Assembly (NCBI GenBank): GCA_934561055.1
Contig: CAKTFN010000002.1
Location: forward strand, 186,001 to 250,000
DNA length: 64,000 bases
From: an uncultured Eubacteriales bacterium
GTDB lineage: Bacteria; Bacillota; Clostridia; Oscillospirales; Acutalibacteraceae
Direction: 5' to 3'
Positions 40,590 through 47,944 of this stretch are shown one piece after another. The notes below the pieces were generated by a model, which made no database searches, was not told where the DNA came from, and saw nothing but the letters and a program-made list of their open reading frames with translations. The position numbers were made by a program, and so were the translations under genes. Positions within the stretch are counted from its first letter, which is position 1; every line of letters begins with the position of its first letter.

Positions 40590-41366
40590 TTAATTGCCGA
40601 CAGATATTTTGTCCGTTCTTTGCCTTGAGACTTCATACATTAAAATTCCGGCGGCAACGGAAGCGTTGAGCGAGCTGATTTTTCCCTTCATCGGAAGCGA
40701 TACGATGAAATCGCTCTTGCTTTTGACGAGTTTTCCGACTCCGTTTCCTTCCGAGCCGACAACAAGGCCGACCGCACCGGAAAAATCGGTTTTTGAGTAG
40801 TCCGTTCCGTCCATATCCGCGCTGTAAATCCAAACGCCCCTTTCCTTGAGTTCATCAAGCGTTGAAGAAAGATTCGTCACTCTGACAACGGGCATATATT
40901 CAAGCGCTCCGGCGGCGGCTTTTCCGACCGCCCACGTCAAAGAGACGCTGCGCCTTTTCGGAATGATGATTCCGTGAGCACCGGCGCATTCCGCCGTTCT
41001 GATGATTGCGCCGAGGTTATGCGGATCTTCAATCTCATCGCAAATAATGATGAACGGAGCCTCACCCCGTTCTTTTGCGAGCGAGAAGATGTCCTCAAGT
41101 TCGGCGTATTCGTGGCTTGCGGCGTAAGCGGCAACACCCTGATGGTTTCCGCCGCCGCAAAGGAAATCGAGCTTTCTTTTGTCAACTTCTTTGATAACGG
41201 TGCCTTTGTCCTTGCAGGCGGCGATTATTCTTCCGACAGAGCCGTTTCGTTCGCCTTTTGCAACGAGGAGAGTGTCAATCGCGCGCTCGCTTTTCAGCGC
41301 TTCAAGAACTGCGTTCCTTCCGACAATGAGTCCGTTTTCCTGCTTTTCGTTTTTATTGTTTTCCAT
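40590..41366 (-). CDS. rlmB: 23S rRNA (guanosine-2'-O-)-methyltransferase, RlmB/TrmH family
   Basis: This 258-residue SPOUT enzyme uses SAM to methylate a ribose 2'-OH in 23S rRNA (G2251 in E. coli numbering). N-terminal substrate-binding domain: GLIVGRNAVLEALKS. SPOUT motifs: DEIEDPHNLGAIIRTAECAGAHGIIIPKRR (motif 1), GLVVGSEGNGVGKLV (motif 2) and SLPMKGKISSLNASVAAGILMYE (motif 3), forming the trefoil knot. The ATG at 41366 has CGGAGGAT upstream. First gene of the run toward rlmD. Confidence 0.94.
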   Translation of the reverse strand: MENNKNEKQENGLIVGRNAVLEALKSERAIDTLLVAKGERNGSVGRIIAACKDKGTVIKEVDKRKLDFLCGGGNHQGVAAYAASHEYAELEDIFSLAKERGEAPFIIICDEIEDPHNLGAIIRTAECAGAHGIIIPKRRSVSLTWAVGKAAAGALEYMPVVRVTNLSSTLDELKERGVWIYSADMDGTDYSKTDFSGAVGLVVGSEGNGVGKLVKSKSDFIVSLPMKGKISSLNASVAAGILMYEVSRQRTDKISVGN

Positions 41367-41521
41367 TTAATATCCTCCGGTCGTCCGAACCCGGACGCAA
41401 CAAGGTCAATTATACATTATAAGTTTTTTAATTATAACATATATAAAAAAGAAGAAAAAGCGAAATTGAAAAAATCTTTTGTTAAATTTTTATAATCTTT
41501 TCCTCTTTTGCCCGAAAAGGC

Positions 41522-41550
41522 TTGATTATCTTTGCGTATGTTGGCATAAT
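41522..41550 (+). promoter_or_regulatory. Sigma-A promoter for the glmU-like/pth genes
   Basis: TTGATT (41522-41527), 17-base spacer, CATAAT (41545-41550); a TATAAT also occurs six bases further on. Confidence 0.55.
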
Positions 41551-41619
41551 GATATATAATGAAAATTGTGCGTCCGAAAAGGTGCATGATTTTTAAATTT
41601 TTATCGGAGAAAAGATATC

Positions 41620-42330
41620 ATGAAAAAAGAAGCAATTGAAGAAATTCTTTCGCTCTCAAAGGAAGAGAGAAAGGAAATTATTGAAAAGCATAAAGAAAAC
41701 GGTGTCCTCATTCCCATGGACGAAAACGTTTTCATCGGAAAGAACGTCACGATTGAAAGCGGTGCGGTCATTCTTGAAGGTACCCACCTAACCGGAAAGA
41801 CGGAAATTAAAAAAGACTGCGTAATAGGCCCAGGTTCGTTCATCTGCGACACAATCGTCGACGAAGGTTCGGCTCTCAACTTCGTTCAGGCTTTTGAAAG
41901 CACGGTCGGCAAAAACTGCGACCTCGGCCCCTTCGTTCACATCAGACCGAACAGTCGCATTTCAAACAAGGTTCATCTCGGAAATTTCGTCGAAGTCAAA
42001 AATTCAACAATTGACGAAAAAACGAGCGTTTCTCACTTGACATATGTCGGCGACAGCGACGTCGGAAAGAACGTCAATTTCGGTTGCGGCTGCGTCACGG
42101 TCAACTTCACCGGAAAGGAAAAATTCAGAACAACCGTCGGCGACCATGCTTTCATCGGTTGCAACACGAACCTTGTTGCCCCCGTAAAGGTCGGCGATTA
42201 CGGCTACACCGCCGCAGGCTCGACAATCACAAAGGACGTTCCCTCAAATGCGCTTGCAATTGCAAGGGCAAGGCAGGAAAACAAAGAAAACTGGGTTCTT
42301 AAAAAGAAGCCGTACAGGGATATGAAATAA
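41620..42330 (+). CDS. Stand-alone GlmU C-terminal (acetyltransferase) domain
   Basis: The 236-residue protein has a helical N-terminal lead and then a left-handed beta-helix of hexapeptide repeats with GlmU-specific motifs. These are HIRPNSRISNKVHLGNFVEVKNS (Arg and Lys that bind GlcNAc-1-P), SHLTYVGDSDVGKNVNFGCG (catalytic His) and FIGCNTNLVAPVKVGDYGYTAAGSTITKDVP. The normal GlmU has about 450 residues, with an N-terminal uridyltransferase that is absent here, and NYDG reads NFTG. It should acetylate glucosamine-1-phosphate, with UDP transfer done elsewhere. pth follows 17 bp later, the same neighbour that full glmU has in many Firmicutes. Confidence 0.82.
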   Translation: MKKEAIEEILSLSKEERKEIIEKHKENGVLIPMDENVFIGKNVTIESGAVILEGTHLTGKTEIKKDCVIGPGSFICDTIVDEGSALNFVQAFESTVGKNCDLGPFVHIRPNSRISNKVHLGNFVEVKNSTIDEKTSVSHLTYVGDSDVGKNVNFGCGCVTVNFTGKEKFRTTVGDHAFIGCNTNLVAPVKVGDYGYTAAGSTITKDVPSNALAIARARQENKENWVLKKKPYRDMK

Positions 42331-42347
42331 AAAACGGGAGCGTAAAA

Positions 42348-42953
42348 ATGTTTTTGAAAAAGGAAAAGTTTTCTTCAAACAAAACTTTTGATTATATGAT
42401 TGTCGGTCTCGGCAATCCCGGAAAAAAATATGAATTCACAAAGCACAATGCTGGGTTTCTTTGCATTGACCTTTTTGCTCAAAACCTCGGCGTAAAAATC
42501 GACCGTCTCAAATTCAAGGCGCTCATTGCGGACGTAAGAATCGGTGCAAAGCGCTGCCTTCTCATGAAGCCGCAAACCTTCATGAATCTCAGCGGCGAGG
42601 CCGTCAGAGAGGCGGCGGAATTTTACAAAATTCCGCCCGAAAAAATCATTGTGATTTTTGACGATATCAGCCTTGAACCGGGAAGGCTCAGAATCCGCCG
42701 GAAAGGCTCCGACGGCGGCCACAACGGAATCAAGAGCATCATTTTTCAGCTTCAAAGCGACTCTTTTCCGAGAATAAAGCTCGGAATCGGAAAAAAGCCG
42801 CACCCGGACTTTGACCTTGCCGATTGGGTTCTCGAACCGTTTTCAAAGGACGCTCTCACCGCTTTGCGCTCCGCCTGCGAAAATGCCGGCGAAGCCGTAA
42901 AACTCATGATTGACGGAAAAACCGATGAAGCGATGAGCCGGTATAATTCATAA
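42348..42953 (+). CDS. pth: Peptidyl-tRNA hydrolase
   Basis: The product (201 residues) frees peptidyl-tRNAs that drop off the ribosome. MIVGLGNPGKKYEFTKHNAGF carries the catalytic His and Asn. KPQTFMNLSGEAV, VIFDDISLEPGRLRIRRKGSDGGHNGIKSI (catalytic Asp) and FPRIKLGIGKKP complete the family set. There is an N-terminal extension of about 16 residues (MFLKKEKFSSNKTFDY) compared with most Pth proteins; the ATG has GGGAG upstream, but a start at the internal ATG giving MIVGLGNPG is possible. Second gene after the GlmU-like gene. Confidence 0.95.
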   Translation: MFLKKEKFSSNKTFDYMIVGLGNPGKKYEFTKHNAGFLCIDLFAQNLGVKIDRLKFKALIADVRIGAKRCLLMKPQTFMNLSGEAVREAAEFYKIPPEKIIVIFDDISLEPGRLRIRRKGSDGGHNGIKSIIFQLQSDSFPRIKLGIGKKPHPDFDLADWVLEPFSKDALTALRSACENAGEAVKLMIDGKTDEAMSRYNS

Positions 42954-42982
42954 AAAGTTTTTTCTTTTTGTTCCGTTCAACA

Positions 42983-43011
42983 TTGACCTTGACGCAATTG
43001 TCTGATAAAAT
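42983..43011 (+). promoter_or_regulatory. Sigma-A promoter for the GDPD gene
   Basis: TTGACC (42983-42988), 17-base spacer, TAAAAT (43006-43011), 35 bases before the ATG. Confidence 0.7.
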
Positions 43012-43045
43012 GTGTGTCGGAATAAAAATCAAAGGAGAAAAGGCA

Positions 43046-43825
43046 ATGAAAAAATCGAAACGACTGAAAGCGATTGTTTCCGTAATTCTTTGCGTCGGAA
43101 TTATTCTTGCGTGCATTTCGTTTTTCTCCCTTGAAAAGCTGAAGAAAAATTTTGACCCGGTCTTCCTTCCGGAAGATTTTACCGTTACCGGTCACACCGG
43201 CTGCATGGGAGAGAAGGAAAATTCAATCGAAGCGATGGAGGCCGCCGTTTCTGCCGGTGCACAGATTGTTGAATTCGACCTGAATTTTGACGGAAACGGA
43301 AAACCCGTTCTTTCCCACGACGAACCGAAGGGGAACGAAGTTACCCTTGAAGAGGCATTCGCCTTCCTTGAAAAGCACCCTTTTGTTCTTGCGAACATTG
43401 ACGCAAAAAGCACGGCGAATCTTTCTCCCGTTCAGTCTCTCGGAGAAAAGCACATGATTCTCAACCAGCTTTTTTTCACCGGAATCAAAGAGGAAGACGT
43501 TGAAAAAGTGAAAGAATCATGCCCGAAAATTCCGTATTATCTCAATGCGGATGTTGACGCAAAAAAAGTTTCCGACAAAGATTATCTTGAAGAAATCGCA
43601 ATGAAAGTCATTTTGAGCGGTGCCGTCGGAATCAATTTGCACAAGCGTGCGCTGACAAAAGAGCTTTGCTCCTTTTTCCATGAAAAGGGACTTTTGGTTT
43701 CGGTCTATACCGTCAACGGTGAATATGAGCTTTATCGCGTTCTTTACGCCGCTCCGGACAACATCACGACAAAAAGGCCGGACAGACTCACGGCAATTCT
43801 TGAAGAAAAAAACCGAGTTAATTAA
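43046..43825 (+). CDS. Membrane-anchored glycerophosphodiester phosphodiesterase family protein
   Basis: The 259-residue protein has an uncleaved N-terminal helix (AIVSVILCVGIILACISFF) and an outward GDPD TIM barrel. VTGHTGCMGEKENSIEAMEAAVSAGAQIVEFDLNF and KPVLSHDE hold the two catalytic histidines, Glu and Asp; TVN near the end is usual. The first motif reads HTG in place of HRG, so the phosphate-contacting Arg is lost or supplied elsewhere. The family cleaves glycerophosphodiesters to glycerol 3-phosphate and an alcohol; lipoteichoic acid or phospholipid turnover is likely. I use the ATG at 43046, which follows AAAGGAG, and not an upstream frame extension. Confidence 0.8.
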   Translation: MKKSKRLKAIVSVILCVGIILACISFFSLEKLKKNFDPVFLPEDFTVTGHTGCMGEKENSIEAMEAAVSAGAQIVEFDLNFDGNGKPVLSHDEPKGNEVTLEEAFAFLEKHPFVLANIDAKSTANLSPVQSLGEKHMILNQLFFTGIKEEDVEKVKESCPKIPYYLNADVDAKKVSDKDYLEEIAMKVILSGAVGINLHKRALTKELCSFFHEKGLLVSVYTVNGEYELYRVLYAAPDNITTKRPDRLTAILEEKNRVN

Positions 43826-43857
43826 ACAATTCATATAAAAAAGTGAGGTACTTAAAA

Positions 43858-45057
43858 ATGAGCAAAATCAAAATGGGAAAAATCGTCGAAATGGACGGCG
43901 ACGAGATGACTCGAATCATCTGGAAGATGATTAAGGACGAACTTCTTTCACCGTTCGTTGAACTCAACACCGAATATTATGACCTCGGTCTCAAGCACAG
44001 AGACGAGACGAACGACCAAGTCAGCATCGATGCGGGCGAAGCCTGCAAAAAGTATCACGTCGGCGTAAAATGCGCAACCATCACACCGAACGCTCAGCGT
44101 GTTGAAGAATATAACCTCAAAGAGATGTGGAAAAGCCCGAACGGAACGATCCGTGCAATCCTTGACGGAACCGTTTTCCGCGCTCCGATTCTTGTCAGCG
44201 GAGTTAAGCCGGCCGTGAGATTTTGGGAAAAGCCCATAACGATTGCACGTCACGCTTACGGCGACGTTTACAAGGGAACCGAATTCAGAGTTACCGAACC
44301 GGGAAAGGCCGAGCTCCTTTTCACCGGAGAAAGCGGCGAACAGAAAAGGGCAACCGTTTATGACTTTGAGTGCGGCGGCGTTCTTCAGGCGCAGTATAAC
44401 AAAGACAGCTCAATCAGATCGTTCGCCCATTCCTGCTTCAACTATGCGCTCGACACAAAGCAGGACCTTTGGTTCTCAACGAAGGACACTATTTCAAAGC
44501 AGTATGACCAGACCTTTAAGCTCATCTTTGAAGAAATTTATGAAAACGAATACAAAGAAGCTTTTGAAAAGGCCGGAATCACATATTTTTATACCCTCAT
44601 CGACGACGCCGTTGCAAGAGTTATCCGCTCAAAGGGCGGCTACATCTGGGCTTGCAAAAACTATGACGGCGACGTTATGAGCGACATGGTTTCAACCGCT
44701 TTCGGCTCGCTTGCAATGATGACGAGCGTTCTCGTCAGCCCGGACGGAAACTTTGAATACGAAGCCGCTCACGGCACGGTCACAAGGCATTACTATCGTC
44801 ACCTTGAGGGCGAAACAACTTCAACGAACCCGATCGCAACGATTTTTGCGTGGAGCGGCGCCCTCAGAAAACGCGGCGAACTTGACGGAAACAACGAACT
44901 CATGAAGTTTGCGGACAAGCTCGAAAAAGCCTCGCTTGACGTAATCGAAAGCGGAAGAATGACGAAGGATCTCGCTCTTCTTTGGCAGGGCGAAAAGCCG
45001 CAAACGCTTTCAACGGAAGAATTCATTAAGGCAATCAGAGCCGAACTTGAAAAATAA
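43858..45057 (+). CDS. icd: NADP-dependent isocitrate dehydrogenase (eukaryote-like type)
   Basis: This 399-residue enzyme oxidatively decarboxylates isocitrate to 2-oxoglutarate. It is of the homodimeric subfamily shared with eukaryotic IDH1/2: KIVEMDGDEMTRIIW at the start, SPNGTIRAILDGTVFRAPI near 95, RHAYGDVYKG, and the metal site NYDGDVMSDM with EAAHGTVTRHYYRH near the C-terminus. The ATG at 43858 is seven bases from GAGGT. It provides 2-oxoglutarate for ammonia assimilation; amt and glnA lie within 8 kb but in other transcripts. Confidence 0.95.
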   Translation: MSKIKMGKIVEMDGDEMTRIIWKMIKDELLSPFVELNTEYYDLGLKHRDETNDQVSIDAGEACKKYHVGVKCATITPNAQRVEEYNLKEMWKSPNGTIRAILDGTVFRAPILVSGVKPAVRFWEKPITIARHAYGDVYKGTEFRVTEPGKAELLFTGESGEQKRATVYDFECGGVLQAQYNKDSSIRSFAHSCFNYALDTKQDLWFSTKDTISKQYDQTFKLIFEEIYENEYKEAFEKAGITYFYTLIDDAVARVIRSKGGYIWACKNYDGDVMSDMVSTAFGSLAMMTSVLVSPDGNFEYEAAHGTVTRHYYRHLEGETTSTNPIATIFAWSGALRKRGELDGNNELMKFADKLEKASLDVIESGRMTKDLALLWQGEKPQTLSTEEFIKAIRAELEK

Positions 45058-45071
45058 TCAAAAAGTTTTCA

Positions 45072-45106
45072 AAAAGCCGTTCCGATTTTTTGGTTCCGGC
45101 TTTTTG
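45072..45106 (+). terminator. Terminator of icd
   Basis: AAAAAGCCG (45072-45080) pairs with CGGCTTTTT (45098-45106), T-rich tail. Confidence 0.8.
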
Positions 45107-45238
45107 TTTTGCAAAAAATCGGCGCTTTATCGCTTTAAATCAGGTGGTAAACTCAACAAAGAAAATCTTTTTTCTCAAAAAAACTTCGTGATAAGCTCAC
45201 AAAATTATGCCTTTCCGAAAGAAATCTTCAAAAACCGC

Positions 45239-45268
45239 TTGACAAAACGGGTGAAAGACTTGTAAAAT
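45239..45268 (+). promoter_or_regulatory. Sigma-A promoter of amt leader
   Basis: TTGACA (45239-45244), 18-base spacer, TAAAAT (45263-45268). The leader to amt would be about 270 bases. Confidence 0.7.
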
Positions 45269-45286
45269 ACAGAGCATAAAGGCAAG

Positions 45287-45329
45287 GGCGTCTTAGAGAA
45301 AACAATCTCTTTGACGCCTTTTTGTTTTT
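45287..45329 (+). terminator. Terminator hairpin early in the amt leader (possible attenuator)
   Basis: GGCGTC-TT-AGAGA (45287-45299) pairs with TCTCT-TT-GACGCC (45306-45318), loop AAACAA, then TTTTTGTTTTT. It lies about 20 bases after the expected transcription start, so it must be overcome for amt to be made, or else defines a short RNA. Confidence 0.6.
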
Positions 45330-45380
45330 CTTGCCGCAATCGGCAGAGAGAAAAAATTTAACATTAAAACGTAACTTTGC

Positions 45381-45428
45381 GGGACAAGGGAGTCTCTTTT
45401 GAAAAAAAGACTGCCTCTGTCCCGCTTT
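45381..45428 (+). promoter_or_regulatory. Second hairpin in the amt leader
   Basis: GGGACAAGGGAGTCT pairs, with bulges, with AGACTGCCTCTGTCCC (45409-45423) and is followed by GCTTTT. It could be a weaker terminator or part of an alternative fold with the first hairpin. Confidence 0.4.
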
Positions 45429-45459
45429 TCGGTTATCATGAAAGGAAGTGCAAACATCT

Positions 45460-45561
45460 ATGCAGCAATCGGACAATCAACCCTCAAATCAAAGTCATCA
45501 GAGAAAAGAAAGAATTTTTGAAAAACATTTCAGGAGGAAAAAATTATGTATAGTTCCGTAA
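45460..45561 (+). CDS. Glutamine-rich upstream ORF (possible leader peptide) overlapping amt
   Basis: The 33-codon frame begins MQQSDNQPSNQSHQRK: five Gln and two Asn in the first 14 codons. AAAGGAAG stands 11 bases upstream. It runs through the amt Shine-Dalgarno (read as Arg-Arg) and stops 16 bases inside amt, in another frame. No family. A role in sensing glutamine supply by translation is only a hypothesis; the overlap suggests it affects amt initiation. A competing 27-codon frame from the ATG at 45438 has no ribosome site. Confidence 0.35.
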   Translation: MQQSDNQPSNQSHQRKERIFEKHFRRKKLCIVP

Positions 45562-47264
45562 ACACAATCTGGGTGCTCATAGGCGCCGCACTCGTCTTTT
45601 TCATGCAAGCAGGCTTTTCAATGTGCGAAGCCGGATTCACAAGAGCAAAAAATACCGGAAACATTCTTATGAAGAACCTCATGGATTTTTGCATCGGAAC
45701 GCCGTGCTTCTGGCTCGTCGGTTTCGGTCTCATGTTCGGTTCGTCGAGCGCAATTTTCGGCTGGATTGATCCGCTCATCATGAAAGATTACAGCGCAATT
45801 CTCCCCGAAGGCGTTCCCCTTTGGGCATATGCGATTTTTCAGACCGTCTTCTGCGCAACGAGCGCAACAATCGTTTCCGGCGCAATGGCCGAAAGAACGA
45901 AGTTCAGTGCATATTGCATTTACTCGGCGGCAATCTCGCTGATTATTTATCCCGTTTCGGGCCACTGGATTTGGGGCGGCGGCTGGCTTTCACAGCTCGG
46001 CTTCCATGACTTTGCCGGTTCAACGGCCGTTCACATGGTCGGCGGCGTTTGCGCTCTCATCGGTGCAAAAATTCTCGGACCGAGAATCGGAAAGTATGAC
46101 AAAGCCGGAAAGCCCAAAGCAATTCTCGGTCACAACCTCACTTTTGCGGCTCTCGGCGTTTTCATCCTTTGGTTCTGCTGGTTCGGTTTCAACGGCGCTT
46201 CAACCGTCGGAATGGATACCGACGAACTCATGGAAAGCGCAGGCCTCGTTTTCTTCAACACAAACCTTGCGGCAGCCGTTGCGTGTTGCGTAACCCTGAT
46301 TTTCACTTGGATCCGTTATAAAAAACCGGACGTTTCAATGACTTATAACGCCGCTCTTGCCGGTCTTGTAGGAATCACTGCCGGTTGCGACGCAGTCAGC
46401 CCCGTCGGCGCGGCAATCATCGGAATTGCCTGTGGTTTTGCCGTTGTTCTTGCCGTTGAATTCTTTGACAAAGTTGCAAAAATCGACGACCCCGTCGGTG
46501 CAATTTCCGTTCACTGCGTTTGCGGCGCACTCGGAACAATCCTCACTGGTCTTTTCGCAACCGGTGTTTCAACCGAAAAAGGTGTTTTCTACGGCGGTGG
46601 ATTCCACTTCTTCGGTGTTCAGCTTCTCGGTGTTGTTTCCGTTGCGGCTTATGTTGCGGTTATCATCACGGCGGTTTTCCTCATTCTCAAACACACAATC
46701 GGACTTCGTGCGGACAAGGAAGACGAAATTGCCGGACTTGACGTTTCGGAACACGGACTTCTCACCGCATACGCAGGCTTTGCAATGCTTCCGGATACTA
46801 CATATGACGAAGAAGAGGTTGTTGCCGTTTCGGGTGACGTACCTGTTGCCGAAGCAGTACCCGTCAAAAAGATGCCCTCGTTTGACGAAGGAAAAGATGA
46901 AAGCGGCATAAAATTCACAAAGGTTGAAATCATCTGCAAGGAATCGAAGTTTGAAAAGCTCAAAAATGCTTTGACCGAACTCGGAATCACCGGAATGACG
47001 ATGAGCCACGTTCTCGGTTGCGGCGCACAGAAGGGAAAACCCGAATATTACAGAGGCGTTGAAATTGAGCCGACCCTTCTTCCGAAAGTTCAGCTTGACG
47101 TTGTTGTCAGCAAGGTTCCCGTAAGAAGCGTAATCGAAACGGCGAAAAAGGTTCTTTACACCGGACATATCGGTGACGGAAAGATTTTTGTTTATGACGT
47201 TGAAAACGTTGTAAAAATCCGCACCGGAGAAGAAGGCTATGATGCACTTCAGGACGTTGAATAA
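45546..47264 (+). CDS. amt: Ammonium transporter fused to a PII (GlnK-like) domain
   Basis: The protein (572 residues) begins with an Amt domain of about 420 residues with eleven helices (MQAGFSMCEAGFTRAKN, SGHWIWGGGWLSQLG, FAGSTAVHMVGG, GFNGAST, and GAISVHCVCGALGTI holding the pore histidines). A linker follows, then a PII domain (about 462-572: FTKVEIICKESKFEKLKNAL, T-loop GKPEYYRGVE with Tyr, LLPKVQLDVVVS and GHIGDGKIFVYDVENVVKIRTGE). PII trimers normally plug AmtB from the cytosol when nitrogen is ample; here gate and channel are one chain. AGGAGG precedes the ATG at 45546. Terminator at 47309. Confidence 0.94.
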   Translation: MYSSVNTIWVLIGAALVFFMQAGFSMCEAGFTRAKNTGNILMKNLMDFCIGTPCFWLVGFGLMFGSSSAIFGWIDPLIMKDYSAILPEGVPLWAYAIFQTVFCATSATIVSGAMAERTKFSAYCIYSAAISLIIYPVSGHWIWGGGWLSQLGFHDFAGSTAVHMVGGVCALIGAKILGPRIGKYDKAGKPKAILGHNLTFAALGVFILWFCWFGFNGASTVGMDTDELMESAGLVFFNTNLAAAVACCVTLIFTWIRYKKPDVSMTYNAALAGLVGITAGCDAVSPVGAAIIGIACGFAVVLAVEFFDKVAKIDDPVGAISVHCVCGALGTILTGLFATGVSTEKGVFYGGGFHFFGVQLLGVVSVAAYVAVIITAVFLILKHTIGLRADKEDEIAGLDVSEHGLLTAYAGFAMLPDTTYDEEEVVAVSGDVPVAEAVPVKKMPSFDEGKDESGIKFTKVEIICKESKFEKLKNALTELGITGMTMSHVLGCGAQKGKPEYYRGVEIEPTLLPKVQLDVVVSKVPVRSVIETAKKVLYTGHIGDGKIFVYDVENVVKIRTGEEGYDALQDVE

Positions 47265-47308
47265 GTTTTCACACGTTGATTTTTAAGAAAAGATTTTAAA
47301 TATAAAAG

Positions 47309-47341
47309 AAGGAATTGCAAGAATTTGTGATTCCTTTTTTG
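47309..47341. terminator. Bidirectional terminator after amt
   Basis: AAGGAATTGCAA pairs with TTTGTGATTCCTT, then a T-run on the plus strand; A-rich bases on the other side allow minus-strand use as well. Confidence 0.7.
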
Positions 47342-47413
47342 TTTTTATCCGTAAAAAATGCGATGCCCGTCGCAAAGGACCGGACACCGCAAAAAGGACG
47401 TGATTTGATTTTT

Positions 47414-47944
47414 TCAAACAGCGAAATGCTCAACGTCAACGTAAAGATACTTTTGACCGCCCTCATCGTACTGCCTGAGAGTTCCGACCATTGAAATTGA
47501 AGAAAAATCCTCCATATCGTCGGGAACGTCGTCGCCGTAAAACTCAATGTACCACGCCGCGCAACAACCGGTGTCGTCGTAACCGAAAGCAAAGTTGTAA
47601 TTCTTTTTGTCTCCGGTTTCGGCGGCCTGCTTTTGATAGGTTGCGGTGAGACGTATCGTTTTTCCGAGATACTTTTCCGGTTCATTGACAATTGAAGTCA
47701 TCTGAGCGGTCGTCATGGTTTTGTTAAGGCCGTTCATGTCAATGTCAACGTCATACTTTTCAAGCTCCTTGAATTTTTCGCTTTTCTCCTGTGCGGCGGC
47801 TGTGTTTTCCGTCACGGCAACGGTTGAAAGCGTTGTGTCGCCGGAAGGCTGGGAAGACTGAGAATTATCCGAACCGTTTTCACCGCAGGCGCAAAGCGAA
47901 AGAGCGATTATGATAAAAAGAGCGAGAACGATTATTTTTTTCAT
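47414..47944 (-). CDS. Lipoprotein in the zinc-uptake operon
   Basis: The 176-residue protein has a lipoprotein signal (LSLCACGEN, lipobox Cys near 18-20), a Ser/Thr-rich linker and a globular domain. That domain reads NEPEKYLGKTIRLTATYQ, then GCCAAWYIEFYGDDVPDD, FSSISMVGTLRQYDEGGQKYLYVDV. The 'YxGK-x-I ... CC ... VxGxL' pattern recalls the soluble domain of the DUF1980/TIGR03943 proteins that accompany zinc ABC permeases; the relation is my inference. Its ATG overlaps the znuB stop (ATGA), so it belongs to the operon. An outer-face zinc-binding or permease-accessory role is likely. Confidence 0.7.
   Translation of the reverse strand: MKKIIVLALFIIIALSLCACGENGSDNSQSSQPSGDTTLSTVAVTENTAAAQEKSEKFKELEKYDVDIDMNGLNKTMTTAQMTSIVNEPEKYLGKTIRLTATYQKQAAETGDKKNYNFAFGYDDTGCCAAWYIEFYGDDVPDDMEDFSSISMVGTLRQYDEGGQKYLYVDVEHFAV

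Noticed and set aside
45287..45423. ANTAR-type dual hairpin antiterminator upstream of amt
   Set aside because: The first hairpin has a hexaloop, AAACAA, but lacks the G at loop position 4 expected for ANTAR targets, and the second is not a hexaloop.
45438..45521. 27-codon frame in the amt leader
   Set aside because: No ribosome site before the ATG; the Gln-rich frame starting 22 bases later has one.
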